Shown here: in pieces, positions 38,311 to 47,753 of the stretch
Layout: each line of letters opens with the position of its first letter
Numbering within the stretch: position 1 is the first letter of the stretch
DNA from: Acetivibrio saccincola
GTDB taxonomy: Bacteria; Bacillota; Clostridia; Acetivibrionales; Acetivibrionaceae
DNA length: 64,000 bases
Assembly (NCBI RefSeq): GCF_002844395.1
Contig: NZ_CP025197.1
Coordinates: 1 to 64,000, forward strand
Reading direction: 5' to 3'
Position numbers and translations under genes: made by a program
The notes under the pieces: model-generated
Told to the model about the DNA's origin: nothing
Database searches by the model: none
The model's input: only the letters and a program-made list of their open reading frames with translations

Positions 38311-39702
38311 TTGAGTATCAGAGGGAAGCTAAAAGACTTTAAAAACAGGCTGTCAGACAGAAAGATGTACACCATTACAATTGTAGCACTGGCGTTGGTT
38401 GCAGTGTGGGGTATGTATCAGTACAGAAATGCGGCAAATTTGCGCCAAGAGCTGGACAATCAATACAACAGAGCCTTTTATGAAATGGTTGGATATGTGG
38501 ATAATGTACAGGCACTATTGATAAAATCCCTTATAACCTCTACACCAAATGCCACTGCAACAACTATGCAGGAAGCCTGGAGGCAGGCAAATTTAGCACA
38601 GGCAAATTTGGGACAGCTGCCTGTTTCACAGCATGCATTGGCAAATACAGCCAAGTTTTTAGCTCAAGTAGGGGATTTGGCCTATTCAATAAATAACAAG
38701 AATATGGAAGGAAAAAATTTAGATGAAAAAGAATACAAAATGATAGAACAGCTTCATGGTTATGCAGAATCCTTAAATAAAAGCTTAAATGATTTGCAAA
38801 GTCAAATTTCTTCAGGAAGAATAAAATGGGGGGAGCTCAGGGAGAAAGGCACTCCTTTGTTTAAAAGGACTTCCAGTGAAATGCCCAAAGAGCAGTTTGA
38901 AAATATAGATAAGACATTTGTAGACTACCCCACTCTTATTTATGACGGACCTTTTTCTGACCACTTGACAAAAATTGAGCCTAAAGGTCTTACAGGAGAA
39001 GATTTAAACCAGGATGAGGCAAAGGAATATGTCATTAAATTTTTTGGAAAGGATAAAGTGGAAAGAGTAGACACAGTGGGAAAAAATGATAATTCAGATA
39101 TTAAGACATATACCTATAATGTTGTATTTAAAGATGGTTCAGAGGATGATATTGCCACTGTGGATGTTACCCAAAAAGGTGGACATGTGCTCTGGATGCT
39201 CCGCAACAGGGACACAGGACAGGAGACGGTAGATATTGACAAGGCAAAGGAGCTTGGTAAAAAGTTTCTGGAAGAAAGAGGGTATAAGGGAATGGTAGAC
39301 ACCTATTACTTAAAAGAAGACGGCACAGCTACCATAAATTATGCCTACCAGCAGGAAGGAGTAACTATATACCCGGACCTTATTAAAGTAAAAATTGCCT
39401 TAGACAACGGTGAAATAGTGGGTTTTGAAAGTAAAGGATACCTCTATGCGCATATAGAAAGAAATATACCTGAACCTAAAATAACTGAAGAAGAAGCAAG
39501 AAGTATGATTGGGGACAGGATGGAGATAGTAAGCTCAGGTCTTGCAATTATACCTACAGATTACAAAACCGAGCTATTTACCTATGAGTTTAAAGGAAAA
39601 TTAAATGATAGGGATTTTATTGTATATATTAATGCAGAGACAGGGAAAGAGGAGAAAATTTTAATGATAGTGGATACTCCTAACGGAATATTGACTATGT
39701 AA
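38311..39702 (+). CDS. ypeB: Germination protein YpeB
   Basis: The 463-residue protein has an N-terminal transmembrane anchor (about 20-38), a long helical region (to about 200) and three C-terminal PepSY-type domains (YVIKFFGKDKVERVDTV; AKELGKKFLEERGYKG; EEEARSMIGDRMEIVS). YpeB is needed to keep and localise SleB in the spore. The start is TTG 38311 with CGGAGGTG upstream. The gene is intact although the adjacent sleB is only a stump. Confidence 0.92.
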   Translation: MSIRGKLKDFKNRLSDRKMYTITIVALALVAVWGMYQYRNAANLRQELDNQYNRAFYEMVGYVDNVQALLIKSLITSTPNATATTMQEAWRQANLAQANLGQLPVSQHALANTAKFLAQVGDLAYSINNKNMEGKNLDEKEYKMIEQLHGYAESLNKSLNDLQSQISSGRIKWGELREKGTPLFKRTSSEMPKEQFENIDKTFVDYPTLIYDGPFSDHLTKIEPKGLTGEDLNQDEAKEYVIKFFGKDKVERVDTVGKNDNSDIKTYTYNVVFKDGSEDDIATVDVTQKGGHVLWMLRNRDTGQETVDIDKAKELGKKFLEERGYKGMVDTYYLKEDGTATINYAYQQEGVTIYPDLIKVKIALDNGEIVGFESKGYLYAHIERNIPEPKITEEEARSMIGDRMEIVSSGLAIIPTDYKTELFTYEFKGKLNDRDFIVYINAETGKEEKILMIVDTPNGILTM

Positions 39703-39779
39703 GAAATAAAACAGACTTTTTTAAAAATAATATAAATATTATATATATATAAATTTAATCCATTGCTTAAAGATATAAG

Positions 39780-39820
39780 TGCTTCAGGTGTAAATAAAAA
39801 ACTTTGCCTGAAGCATTTTT
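39780..39820 (+). terminator. Terminator after ypeB
   Basis: TGCTTCAGG (39780-39788) and CCTGAAGCA (39807-39815) pair and are followed by T5. Confidence 0.85.
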
Positions 39821-39937
39821 ATGAAAAAATTTGAAAAAAGGTCATTAAAAATGGTATAATATTATAAAATTAAAAATAAGTTTAAGAAGTAAAGATATAG
39901 CTCATTAACTATAAGTAAAGAAATGAGAGGTTTAGCT

Positions 39938-40918
39938 ATGGGAAAAAGGTATTATGCAAGAGAATCTGAAAGCCTTAAGCTTATCCATGTAGGTACACTG
40001 TATTCCATATGTGTAATTTTGTTTTTATTAGCAAATAAATTGTTTATAAACTTAAATTTTTATGTAGCAAATTTAACCATCCAATTTGCATTTATACTGC
40101 TTCCAGCAGCTTTATTTCTGGTTTTATTTAAATTTGATGTAAAAAAAATACTTAGATTAAATAAAATCAAATTTAAAACACTCATTATAATATTTTTTCT
40201 CATGGTATCTTCAATGCCTTTAGCCGGTGTATTCAATCTTTTAAACCAATATTTAGTCAAGGTGATTTTTGGGGAAGTTGAATTATTAGATATTCCAATA
40301 GAAAATACTTTGCCTGGTGTAATGCTGGGTTTTTTTCTTGTAGGTATTGCAGCGGGAATTTGTGAAGAAGTTCTTTTCAGGGGGATAATTCAAAGAGGTT
40401 TTGAAAGGTATGGGGTTAAAAAAGCCATTATAATTACTGCGCTGCTTTTTGGATTAATGCATTTTGATTTTCAAAGACTTTTTGGAACTTTTCTTTTAGG
40501 AGCTTTAATAGGATTTATTGCTTACAGGACAAATTCCCTATATAGTGGTATATTTGCCCACTTTGTAAACAACTCTGTTGCACTTCTTACAAAATTATAC
40601 TATCAAAAATTAAATGAATTTTCAATGGATGTGGAAATAGGTGCAAATGCCTTACCCCAATTAGAAAACATACCTGTAGGTGATTCTGTGGTGACGGTAG
40701 TTGCTTTTATAATTGGTTTTTTAATAGCTTTGGCGTTTTTTGCAGGATTTTTTATATTATTCATGGTTTTATTTATTAAAAATACCTCAAAAACAGAGGT
40801 TGATGTTATAGAAGAGAAAGAACCTGTAATGCTGAAGGATATTCTGGTTTTTGTACCCGGTCTGTTAGTGGTAGTATATGTATATATTGAACAGGGGGCT
40901 AGGCTGATAGGACTCTAA
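39938..40918 (+). CDS. CPBP family intramembrane glutamic protease
   Basis: The 326-residue multi-pass membrane protein carries the CPBP/Abi motifs: EEVLFRG (catalytic Glu pair, about 143-149), FGLMHFDF and HFVNNS (metal/catalytic His). Family members cleave within membranes or act in prenyl-protein or bacteriocin self-immunity processing; no specific substrate is visible here. GAGAGG at 39925-39930 supports ATG 39938. Confidence 0.9.
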   Translation: MGKRYYARESESLKLIHVGTLYSICVILFLLANKLFINLNFYVANLTIQFAFILLPAALFLVLFKFDVKKILRLNKIKFKTLIIIFFLMVSSMPLAGVFNLLNQYLVKVIFGEVELLDIPIENTLPGVMLGFFLVGIAAGICEEVLFRGIIQRGFERYGVKKAIIITALLFGLMHFDFQRLFGTFLLGALIGFIAYRTNSLYSGIFAHFVNNSVALLTKLYYQKLNEFSMDVEIGANALPQLENIPVGDSVVTVVAFIIGFLIALAFFAGFFILFMVLFIKNTSKTEVDVIEEKEPVMLKDILVFVPGLLVVVYVYIEQGARLIGL

Positions 40919-40939
40919 GAAAGAGTTTTTTCATGTAAT

Positions 40940-41980
40940 TTATTTTAGTTTGTTATTTTCTGAAAGCTTTTTTAAAACACGTATATCTTCGCCGGCAAAT
41001 TTAAACAAGTCAAATCCGCCAATTATCCTGGAAACAACTCTTTCCCCATAAAACTGGTTTAGTTCATTAATCCCAATATTTGTGGAAATAATGGTTTTGC
41101 ACGGGCGGCGGATATTGTTTTCCTGACGTATGTTTATGATATTTAAAAGCTCTGCATATCTTGCAGCAGTTTGGGATTCTGTACCCAAGTCGTCTATTAT
41201 TAAAAGCTCTACATTATAGATGCTTTTATAAACCGTGTCTTCAAAAACTTCTCCCCTTTGAAATTTTAAATTGTACTGGTTTATGGTGTTAAAAAGGGAA
41301 GGTGAAGACTGGTATAAGACAGTTCTACCCTTTTCTAAAAGCTCCTTTGCAATGCAGTTTATCATAAAGGTTTTTCCCACACCGGTGGGACCGCTGAAGA
41401 AAAGGTTTTTTTCTTCAGGATTGTCTATATTGTCAATAAAGGAAAGAGCACGGGATTTTATTTTCAGTATATTTTCCCGGGGTGTTATTTTTATTCCGTA
41501 TTTTTCCGGGTCAACAATGTCAGGATAATAATTCTCATTAAAATTTGAAAAGTTTTCTCTGTCTAATAATTTTATATTTGATTGGGTGAATAAATTATCA
41601 ATGTACTGCTGTTTAAAGCAAAAACACTTTTCAACACCATTTGAGCCAACAGTAAAACCTGTATCACGACATTTCTCACAGTAAAATTTTATTTCTAAAT
41701 AATCCGGATCATTAAAATGTTTTTCAAGAAGCTGCTTTTTTTCCTCTTTAAGGTGAGAAATTTTTTTAAACAGCTGGTCTGCAGCTTTATCAGAAGGCAG
41801 GGATTTTTGAAGTATCATTTTAGTATACTTTATACCGCTAATCTTTATTTGCCTGTCAATTTCCTCTAAGAGAGGAACTTTAGAATAAGCTAAAGTTCTC
41901 CTCTTTAAAAGTGAATGATATGCTTTTTTTTGTCTATTTTCATACTCTGATTTAATCAGGTTGTATACGTTTTTGCCCAT
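40940..41980 (-). CDS. dnaI: Replicative helicase loader (DnaI/DnaC-like AAA+ ATPase)
   Basis: The 346-residue protein has an N-terminal helical region with a zinc-binding-like set of cysteines (CEKCRDTGF and KCFCF, about 100-120). A AAA+ domain follows with Walker A FFSGPTGVGKTF (about 193-204), Walker B VELLIIDDLGTE and sensor ISTNIGI. It loads the DnaB-type helicase during initiation. It lies 15 bp after a DnaD-domain gene, its usual partner. Confidence 0.92.
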   Translation of the reverse strand: MGKNVYNLIKSEYENRQKKAYHSLLKRRTLAYSKVPLLEEIDRQIKISGIKYTKMILQKSLPSDKAADQLFKKISHLKEEKKQLLEKHFNDPDYLEIKFYCEKCRDTGFTVGSNGVEKCFCFKQQYIDNLFTQSNIKLLDRENFSNFNENYYPDIVDPEKYGIKITPRENILKIKSRALSFIDNIDNPEEKNLFFSGPTGVGKTFMINCIAKELLEKGRTVLYQSSPSLFNTINQYNLKFQRGEVFEDTVYKSIYNVELLIIDDLGTESQTAARYAELLNIINIRQENNIRRPCKTIISTNIGINELNQFYGERVVSRIIGGFDLFKFAGEDIRVLKKLSENNKLK

Positions 41981-41995
41981 AATACCTCCTGGATT

Positions 41996-42967
41996 TTAAG
42001 CATTTTCATAAAGGCTTTCAAGGTAGCCCTCATCATACCGGCGCTGTTCAAAATTCTCTTTTTGAGGCACAGCTACAGGCATTTGGGCTTTTTTAGAAGA
42101 TGTTTTTTTCCTTTTGGCATCATACATAAGAATTTCCTCTTTGGTTTTAAAGCCGTTTTTATACCAGTCGGTTATGATGCTGTGTATGTAATTAAAGTTT
42201 GGGTTGGTTTTTGAAGTAGTCTTTTTAAGTGCCAGTTCTATAATTTCAAAAGAATACTTATAATCCATTACCCAGGTTTCAACATATTTTTCTTCGTATT
42301 CTGTAAGGTTTCTGTTTAGTTTGAGTTTCTTAACTATTAGCTTTCTCACATCTTTAAACTTCTCATATTCGATGGAATAATTATCCAAATCAAATGAATT
42401 TTTAATATTCCTGCTTTTCCAGCTTTCTGCCACTTTTTCAATATAGGGTTTTGACAGTCCCTTTTGATCAAAACAGTATTGAAAAAGTGCCAGCATTACA
42501 TCTTCATCAAATTTAAACCTGTCAAACCAGGTATCTATGTCAGTGTACCAGGATGGGGACATAACGCCCTGGAAAAAGGTATTGTTTATTGTAGATATAA
42601 TTTCGTTGCGTCTTTTATTTTTTTCACAATTTTTAACTGCTTCCTCAGGGGTGGAAGTTGTTTTTAAGCGGTACATTTTTTTAATTTCTTTTTCTTTTAA
42701 ATCATGAAGCTGTATGCCGTTTTCCTTCCATGTCAATATACCCATATTGTCAAGACAGGTGAAGGAATGCTTAACTGTATCTACGTCCATATTAAGGTTT
42801 TTGGCAAATTCTTCAGTGGAAGCCCTTTTATTGTGCTTGCTTAAGAACAGGCAATACAAATATACCTTTACACAATTTGAATCCAATAAAGGCATGTGTT
42901 CGGTAATAAAGATATCCGGAACCAGCGTATCTGAATATAAAATTGATTTGTAACAGTCAAAAAACAT
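41996..42967 (-). CDS. DnaD-domain replication initiation protein
   Basis: The 323 residues comprise an N-terminal winged helix (about 25-95: STEEFAKNLNMDVDTVKHSF) and two DnaD/DnaB-type C-terminal helical domains (about 130-200 and 215-285), the latter with the characteristic YKYSFEIIELAL and INYIHSIITDWYKNG-like pattern (here FNYIHSIITDWYKNG). Such proteins remodel origin DNA and help recruit the helicase loader. The gene directly precedes dnaI on the same strand. Confidence 0.9.
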   Translation of the reverse strand: MFFDCYKSILYSDTLVPDIFITEHMPLLDSNCVKVYLYCLFLSKHNKRASTEEFAKNLNMDVDTVKHSFTCLDNMGILTWKENGIQLHDLKEKEIKKMYRLKTTSTPEEAVKNCEKNKRRNEIISTINNTFFQGVMSPSWYTDIDTWFDRFKFDEDVMLALFQYCFDQKGLSKPYIEKVAESWKSRNIKNSFDLDNYSIEYEKFKDVRKLIVKKLKLNRNLTEYEEKYVETWVMDYKYSFEIIELALKKTTSKTNPNFNYIHSIITDWYKNGFKTKEEILMYDAKRKKTSSKKAQMPVAVPQKENFEQRRYDEGYLESLYENA

Positions 42968-43225
42968 ATAAAACTCATCCCTTCTATATTATTGGGAAAA
43001 TATTCTTATGTGCCAATAACCATTATATCATATAAGCCTGGCATATTACAGGAAAAATAAAACTTATATAATGTATTTTGAAGAAGAAATCCAGGAATTA
43101 AACCTCTTTTTTAAATATATCTTAATGAATCTGAAAATTTTTAAACTAAAAAAAATACAGTTGATTTTTTTTTGTTTTTATATTACTATTAAGATATTGA
43201 CCAAACAAATGAATTTATTTTGCAT

Positions 43226-43302
43226 GTGCCCATAGCTCAATTGGATAGAGTGCTTGACTACGGATCAAGAGGTTGAGGGTTCGACTCCTTCTGGGCACGC
43301 CA
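43226..43302 (+). tRNA. tRNA-Arg (anticodon ACG)
   Basis: Acceptor arms GTGCCCA / TGGGCAC pair, followed by G and an encoded CCA. The anticodon stem CTTGA/TCAAG encloses CTACGGA with ACG. The T-loop is GGTTCGACTCC. Confidence 0.97.
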
Positions 43303-43339
43303 AAATTCCAGGACATTAGCTTCTGGAATTTATTTTTTT
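43303..43339 (+). terminator. Terminator after tRNA-Arg
   Basis: AAATTCCAG (43303-43311) and CTGGAATTT (43323-43331) pair; a T7 run follows one base later. Confidence 0.88.
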
Positions 43340-43501
43340 ATCTGATATTTCACTTACATATTTTCAAAATACATAAAATATAATAATTTGGGAAAAATAT
43401 TTTTGTAGTTATAGAAGGATTTTTTAAAAATATCTAGAATAGATATTTAATAGTTCACCGCCAAAGTAAAAATATTGCATATTATAGGTAAAAATAATCC
43501 G

Positions 43502-43530
43502 TTGCATATTAGCATGGAAATACTTATAAT
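43502..43530 (+). promoter_or_regulatory. Probable promoter of the sugar ABC operon
   Basis: TTGCAT (43502-43507), 17 bp, TATAAT (43525-43530). The 10-mer TTGCATATTA occurs here and again at 43475-43484, a direct repeat that could be a regulator site. The gap 43340-43566 holds nothing else I can name. Confidence 0.6.
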
Positions 43531-43566
43531 TATGTAGTAAAAAAAACACACAGGGGGAATCTGAGA

Positions 43567-44904
43567 ATGAAGAAAAAATTAGCAATTTTTTTGGCATGTT
43601 TCATGGCACTAGCACTTGTCTTTACTGGTTGTAGTGGTAAAGACGAAGGTGGTAATGTAGAGCCCACTGAAAGTCCAGGTGCAACTGATAAAGGCAATGC
43701 AAACGATGAAGGCAAGGGTGCTAATGAAGAGATTGAGCTGATTTTGTGGAGTATTTCAACAGAGAGTGATGCGTTCCACAACGCATACACACAAGCGATT
43801 AAAGACTTTGAAGCTGCAAACCCAGGTGTAAAAATTAAGCATGAAACTTTTGAAAACCAGTCATATAAAACAATTATTGCAACATCAGTTGCAGGAAATG
43901 ACCTTCCTGACATATTTTACACTTGGGGTGGAGGATTCTCTGCACCATTTGTAGATTCAGGTAATGTGCTTGCTCTTGATGAGTATTTTACTGATGAGTA
44001 CAAATCTCAAATAAATGAAGCAGCACTTACTTACCAAACATATAATGGAAAAGTATATGGTGTAACATATACAACTCCTATTTCAACACTATTCTACAAC
44101 AAAAAGATATTTGCTGAAAACGGTGTTGAACCTCCAACTACTTTTGATGAGCTTGTTGAAGTATGTGAAAAACTTAAAGCAAACGGCGTTACACCAATTG
44201 GTATAAGTGCAAAAGATATATGGGTTCTTGCTATGACTCATGACAACCTGGTTTTAAAATCAGCGGGTCATGAAAAAACAGTATCAGCACTAACACGTAC
44301 AGGACAGAGTTATGATGATCCTGATTTCCTAAAAGCAGCAGAAAGCTTCAAAAAGTTAGTTGACATGGGTGCATTTGTTGATGGTGCAGCTGGAAGGACA
44401 AATGACGAAGCTAGTGCAGAGTTCTATGCAGGAAGAGTTGCAATGTTTGTAACAGGAAGCTGGATGGCAGGTTCTATTCAGCAGGATGCAGAAAATCCAG
44501 AAGATTTTGATGCTGTTCCATATCCTCTATTAGGAGACAAGGCAGCAGCAACTGATTTCATGGGTGGTGCAGCTGACACACTTATGGTAAGTAAGTCTTC
44601 AAAGCATCCTGAACTTGCAGCAAAAGCAGCAATAGAATTGGCAAGAAGTATATCCAAGTACTCATACCTTGACGGTGCAGGACTTCCTGTATGGGAAGTG
44701 GATTATGATGACAGTTCAGTAAATCCGCTTACAAGAAAGCTTGCAGGTTTTGTAGAAGGTGCAACATCCTTTACACTTTGGTTTGATACACTTATGGAGC
44801 CTGAGTACAAAGATCCTTATTTAGACATGTTACAGCAATTATACTTTGGCGAATTGTCACCAGAAGGTTTTGTAAAAGGAATGGCAGAGAACCTTGAAAA
44901 ATAA
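43567..44904 (+). CDS. Sugar ABC transporter substrate-binding lipoprotein
   Basis: The 445-residue protein has a lipoprotein signal (MKKKLAIFLACFMALALVF, lipobox FTGC, Cys about 22), an acidic low-complexity linker and an extracellular solute-binding domain of family 1 (about 55-440). The motif NDLPDIFYTW and the FMGGAADTLMVSKSSKHPEL region are typical of carbohydrate binders. The exact sugar is not readable; the locus suggests an oligosaccharide from plant cell walls. The coding part is less AT-rich at third positions than its neighbours, as expected for high expression. Confidence 0.92.
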   Translation: MKKKLAIFLACFMALALVFTGCSGKDEGGNVEPTESPGATDKGNANDEGKGANEEIELILWSISTESDAFHNAYTQAIKDFEAANPGVKIKHETFENQSYKTIIATSVAGNDLPDIFYTWGGGFSAPFVDSGNVLALDEYFTDEYKSQINEAALTYQTYNGKVYGVTYTTPISTLFYNKKIFAENGVEPPTTFDELVEVCEKLKANGVTPIGISAKDIWVLAMTHDNLVLKSAGHEKTVSALTRTGQSYDDPDFLKAAESFKKLVDMGAFVDGAAGRTNDEASAEFYAGRVAMFVTGSWMAGSIQQDAENPEDFDAVPYPLLGDKAAATDFMGGAADTLMVSKSSKHPELAAKAAIELARSISKYSYLDGAGLPVWEVDYDDSSVNPLTRKLAGFVEGATSFTLWFDTLMEPEYKDPYLDMLQQLYFGELSPEGFVKGMAENLEK

Positions 44905-44948
44905 CCTTAATTAAATGCTGAATGGAATAAACTTTGTAAAAACAGTAT

Positions 44949-45094
44949 CTTGGCGGTGGACTATAATGGCTACCACCGCTAAGATAAATAATGACTGCAT
45001 TTTCTCAAAAAATAAAATAGTTTTGAGAAAATATGGATCAAAACCTTTCAAGCAAATGCACATATATTCAGTATTTGTTAAGAAAGGTTTTGAT
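44949..45094 (+). promoter_or_regulatory. Three stem-loops between binding-protein and permease genes
   Basis: Stem 1: 44949-44959 with 44973-44983 (11 pairs, one G-U). Stem 2: 45000-45010 with 45021-45031 (11 perfect pairs). Stem 3: 45037-45049 with 45082-45094 (13 perfect pairs). None has a proper T-tract. Such hairpins after a binding-protein gene usually stabilise its mRNA or limit read-through, giving excess binding protein over permease. Confidence 0.75.
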
Positions 45095-45130
45095 TGTTTT
45101 TTGAAGGAGTAATTGGAGGGAGGGGTCGAA

Positions 45131-46009
45131 ATGGACTCTGTGAGAAAAAACAAGTTGGCTATATTCTTGTTTATATTTCCCGCGGCAATATTATTCATTA
45201 CTGTAATTATTATACCAATTTTTGCATCGGTATACTATAGTTTTTTTGACTATGGTGTTGCAAAAAAAATATTTGTGGGACTGGGAAACTATAAAGAGTT
45301 ATTTACAAATACCAATTTAAAATTTACCAAATCAGTGATAAACGCATTAATATTGGCAGGATTATCAGTTTTTATCCAGTTGCCTATATCTCTTTATTTA
45401 GCTTTAACATTGGCAAAGGGAATAAAAGGGGAGAGATTTTTTCTAGGGGTATTTTTCCTGCCTGTATTGCTGTCAACAGTTGTTGTAGGTCAGCTTTGGA
45501 AGAAAATTTATTTTCCCACATACGGAATTTTAAATGTCTTTTTGAATTCTATAGGATTGGAGAATCTGACTAAAAACTGGCTTGGAGATCCTAAGGTTGT
45601 ATTAATTTCGGTATTTATTCCACTCCTTTGGCAGTATGTAGGGTATCACATGCTTTTAATGTATGCTGGTATAAAGACAATCCCAACGGAGCTTAGGGAA
45701 GCTGCCCAAATAGATGGGGCAACTGAAAGACAAGTATCATGGTATGTTACAATCCCAATGCTTAAGCCAATTATTAGGGTATCTTTAATTTTTGCAGTGA
45801 CAGGTTCTTTAAAGGCATTTGACTTAATATATGTATTGACAGGGGGAGGACCGTTAAGGGCCAGCCAGGTGCCGGCTACATTAATGGTGGAACAGGCTTT
45901 TAGCAGTTACCGTTTTGGATTTGGAAGTTCAATTGCTGTTTCTATAATTTTCTTGTGTTTCTTCTTTGCACTGCTTATAAAAGCCGCTATTAAAACGGAG
46001 GAGATGTAA
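45131..46009 (+). CDS. Sugar ABC transporter permease (MalF-like)
   Basis: The 292-residue inner-membrane permease has six predicted helices and the EAA motif ELREAAQIDGATERQVSWYV (about 196-215) that docks the ATPase. The final residues run into the ATG of the second permease, which starts at the next base. GGAGGGAGGGG lies before ATG 45131. No ATP-binding subunit is encoded here, as is usual for CUT1 importers that share an MsmX-type ATPase. Confidence 0.93.
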   Translation: MDSVRKNKLAIFLFIFPAAILFITVIIIPIFASVYYSFFDYGVAKKIFVGLGNYKELFTNTNLKFTKSVINALILAGLSVFIQLPISLYLALTLAKGIKGERFFLGVFFLPVLLSTVVVGQLWKKIYFPTYGILNVFLNSIGLENLTKNWLGDPKVVLISVFIPLLWQYVGYHMLLMYAGIKTIPTELREAAQIDGATERQVSWYVTIPMLKPIIRVSLIFAVTGSLKAFDLIYVLTGGGPLRASQVPATLMVEQAFSSYRFGFGSSIAVSIIFLCFFFALLIKAAIKTEEM

Positions 46010-46861
46010 ATGAGTAAATTTAAAAAGTATATGGGAAAATTTAAAATAAAGACAATATTCACCTACATTATACTGAGCATATGGGCAATTATAAATTTAT
46101 TTCCGTTATACTGGTTGTTTACCTTTTCCCTAAAGAACAACAAGGAGATTTTTGGAGGAAACATAATAGGTCTTCCAAAGGAATGGATGTGGTCAAACTA
46201 CTTAAAGGCACTTACAATAGGAAGGGTAGGCAGATATTTTTTAAACAGTGTAATTGTAACGGGAATAACCATATTGCTGACTGTGATTTTTGCAGCAATG
46301 GCTACCTATGCTCTTACAAGACTTGTGTGGAAGGGAAGAAAGTCAGCCAACAATATTTTTATGCTGGGTTTGACAATTCCAATTCATGCAGCAATTTTAC
46401 CTATTTTCATTGTACTGAGCAAATTAAAGATGTTAAGTTCCTATCAGGCATTGATTATTCCTTATGTAGGTTTTGCATTATCAATGGCTATATTAATTTT
46501 CAGCGGTTTTATGTCAGGTATCCCGAGGGAGTTGGATGAGGCTGCCTGCATTGACGGATGCGGGGTATATGGAATATTTTTTAGAATTATATTACCTCTT
46601 TTAAAACCTGCTATTTCTACAGTAGCTATTTTCACATATTTGCAAGCATGGAACGAGCTTATGTTTGCAGTTGTATTTATCAGGGATTCAAACTATAAGA
46701 CACTGACAGTTGGAATTCAATCCCTTGAAGGTACTTTTTCTACAGAATGGGGACCTATCGGGGCGGCATTGGTTATTACAACAATTCCAACACTGCTGCT
46801 ATATGCTTTCATGAGTAAGAAAATCCAGCAGAGTCTCATGGCAGGTGCAATTAAAGGCTAA
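46010..46861 (+). CDS. Sugar ABC transporter permease (MalG-like)
   Basis: The 283-residue partner permease starts directly after the first. It has six helices and the EAA motif ELDEAACIDGCGVYGIFFRI (about 178-197). It ends in the typical MalG tail (QQSLMAGAIKG). With the binding protein it forms a CUT1-type importer for an oligosaccharide. Confidence 0.93.
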   Translation: MSKFKKYMGKFKIKTIFTYIILSIWAIINLFPLYWLFTFSLKNNKEIFGGNIIGLPKEWMWSNYLKALTIGRVGRYFLNSVIVTGITILLTVIFAAMATYALTRLVWKGRKSANNIFMLGLTIPIHAAILPIFIVLSKLKMLSSYQALIIPYVGFALSMAILIFSGFMSGIPRELDEAACIDGCGVYGIFFRIILPLLKPAISTVAIFTYLQAWNELMFAVVFIRDSNYKTLTVGIQSLEGTFSTEWGPIGAALVITTIPTLLLYAFMSKKIQQSLMAGAIKG

Positions 46862-46903
46862 TAATCTAAATACTGGCAAATTAAAGGGTTATGAATATTG
46901 GTG

Positions 46904-46934
46904 CCTTAAGGAGGGGAATGTTCCCTCCTTAAGG
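46904..46934 (+). terminator. Hairpin after the sugar ABC operon
   Basis: CCTTAAGGAGGGGAA pairs with TTCCCTCCTTAAGG with one bulged G. The T-tract is weak, so it may be a partial terminator. Confidence 0.7.
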
Positions 46935-47089
46935 TTTAATGGTTTTAATAATTTACAATTCTAAAAAAACATATCAATACAGCCATTCTCTTTTTTAAAT
47001 TTTTTAAAAAAGCAGCTATTTTTCCTATTGAATTGACGAATTTTCCAGGTCAAGTTGAGAAGAAAAAATAAATTTGTTAAAATTAAGTT

Positions 47090-47742
47090 ATGACTAGAAA
47101 GGAAAAAGAAATATTTTGCCGGTTTAATTTAAAAAAATTAAAAGCAAAATTGGGGCTCTTCAGGAGGGGATAAAACCTCATTTTTTATATAATGCACTAA
47201 GTTGTATAGCAGCTATTGCATTGGAAAATTCTGATGAAAAGACCTGCAATGCTATTATGGCACTCGGGGATTTTTATAGAGGTTATTTAAGCAAAGGCAA
47301 AAATGAAATTCCCCTAAGGGAAGAAATTGAAATGGTGAAAAGTTATTTGGAAATTCAAAAATTAAGATATGGTGATATTTTTGAGGTTGAGTATGAAATT
47401 GACGAAAAACTACTTAATATTTTAGTTCCTAAACTAATATTACAGCCTTTAGTTGAAAATAGTATATATCATGGTATAAGATTAAAAGGAGAAAAAGGTA
47501 TTATCAAGATATCTGTGTATAAAGAGAAAGACAGGGCTCACATAGTTGTTTTTGACACAGGGGTAGGAATGAGTGAAAAACAGCTTCAAGATATAATGAA
47601 TGATGAGGGAGGGGAAAAGAGTTTTGGGCTTAAAAGCACAATAGAGAGAATACAATATTATTATAATGATTTGGATTTATATGAAATTACGACTAAAGAG
47701 GGTCTTTATTTCAGAATAGATATAAAGATACCAATTATGTAG
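47090..47742 (+). pseudogene. YesM-type sensor histidine kinase, N-terminally truncated and frameshifted
   Basis: The frame open from 47128 gives GALQEGIKPHFLYNALS, the phospho-acceptor box of LytS/YesM kinases (His at 47179-47181), then the ATPase domain with PKLILQPLVENSIYHGI (N box) and VVFDTGVGMSE (G1 box). This frame has no start codon before the histidine. An ATG at 47090 begins MTRKEKEIFCRFNLKKLKAKLG in another frame and would join by one extra base in the G4 run at 47152-47155. No membrane or extracellular sensor domain exists upstream. It directly precedes the YesN-type regulator, its expected partner. Confidence 0.7.
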
Positions 47743-47753
47743 GGGGAAATTAT

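Noticed and set aside
44915-45112. Open frame of 65 codons between the binding-protein and permease genes
   Set aside because: It spans three strong hairpins, has no ribosome site and no recognisable composition of a real protein; the hairpins explain the stretch better.
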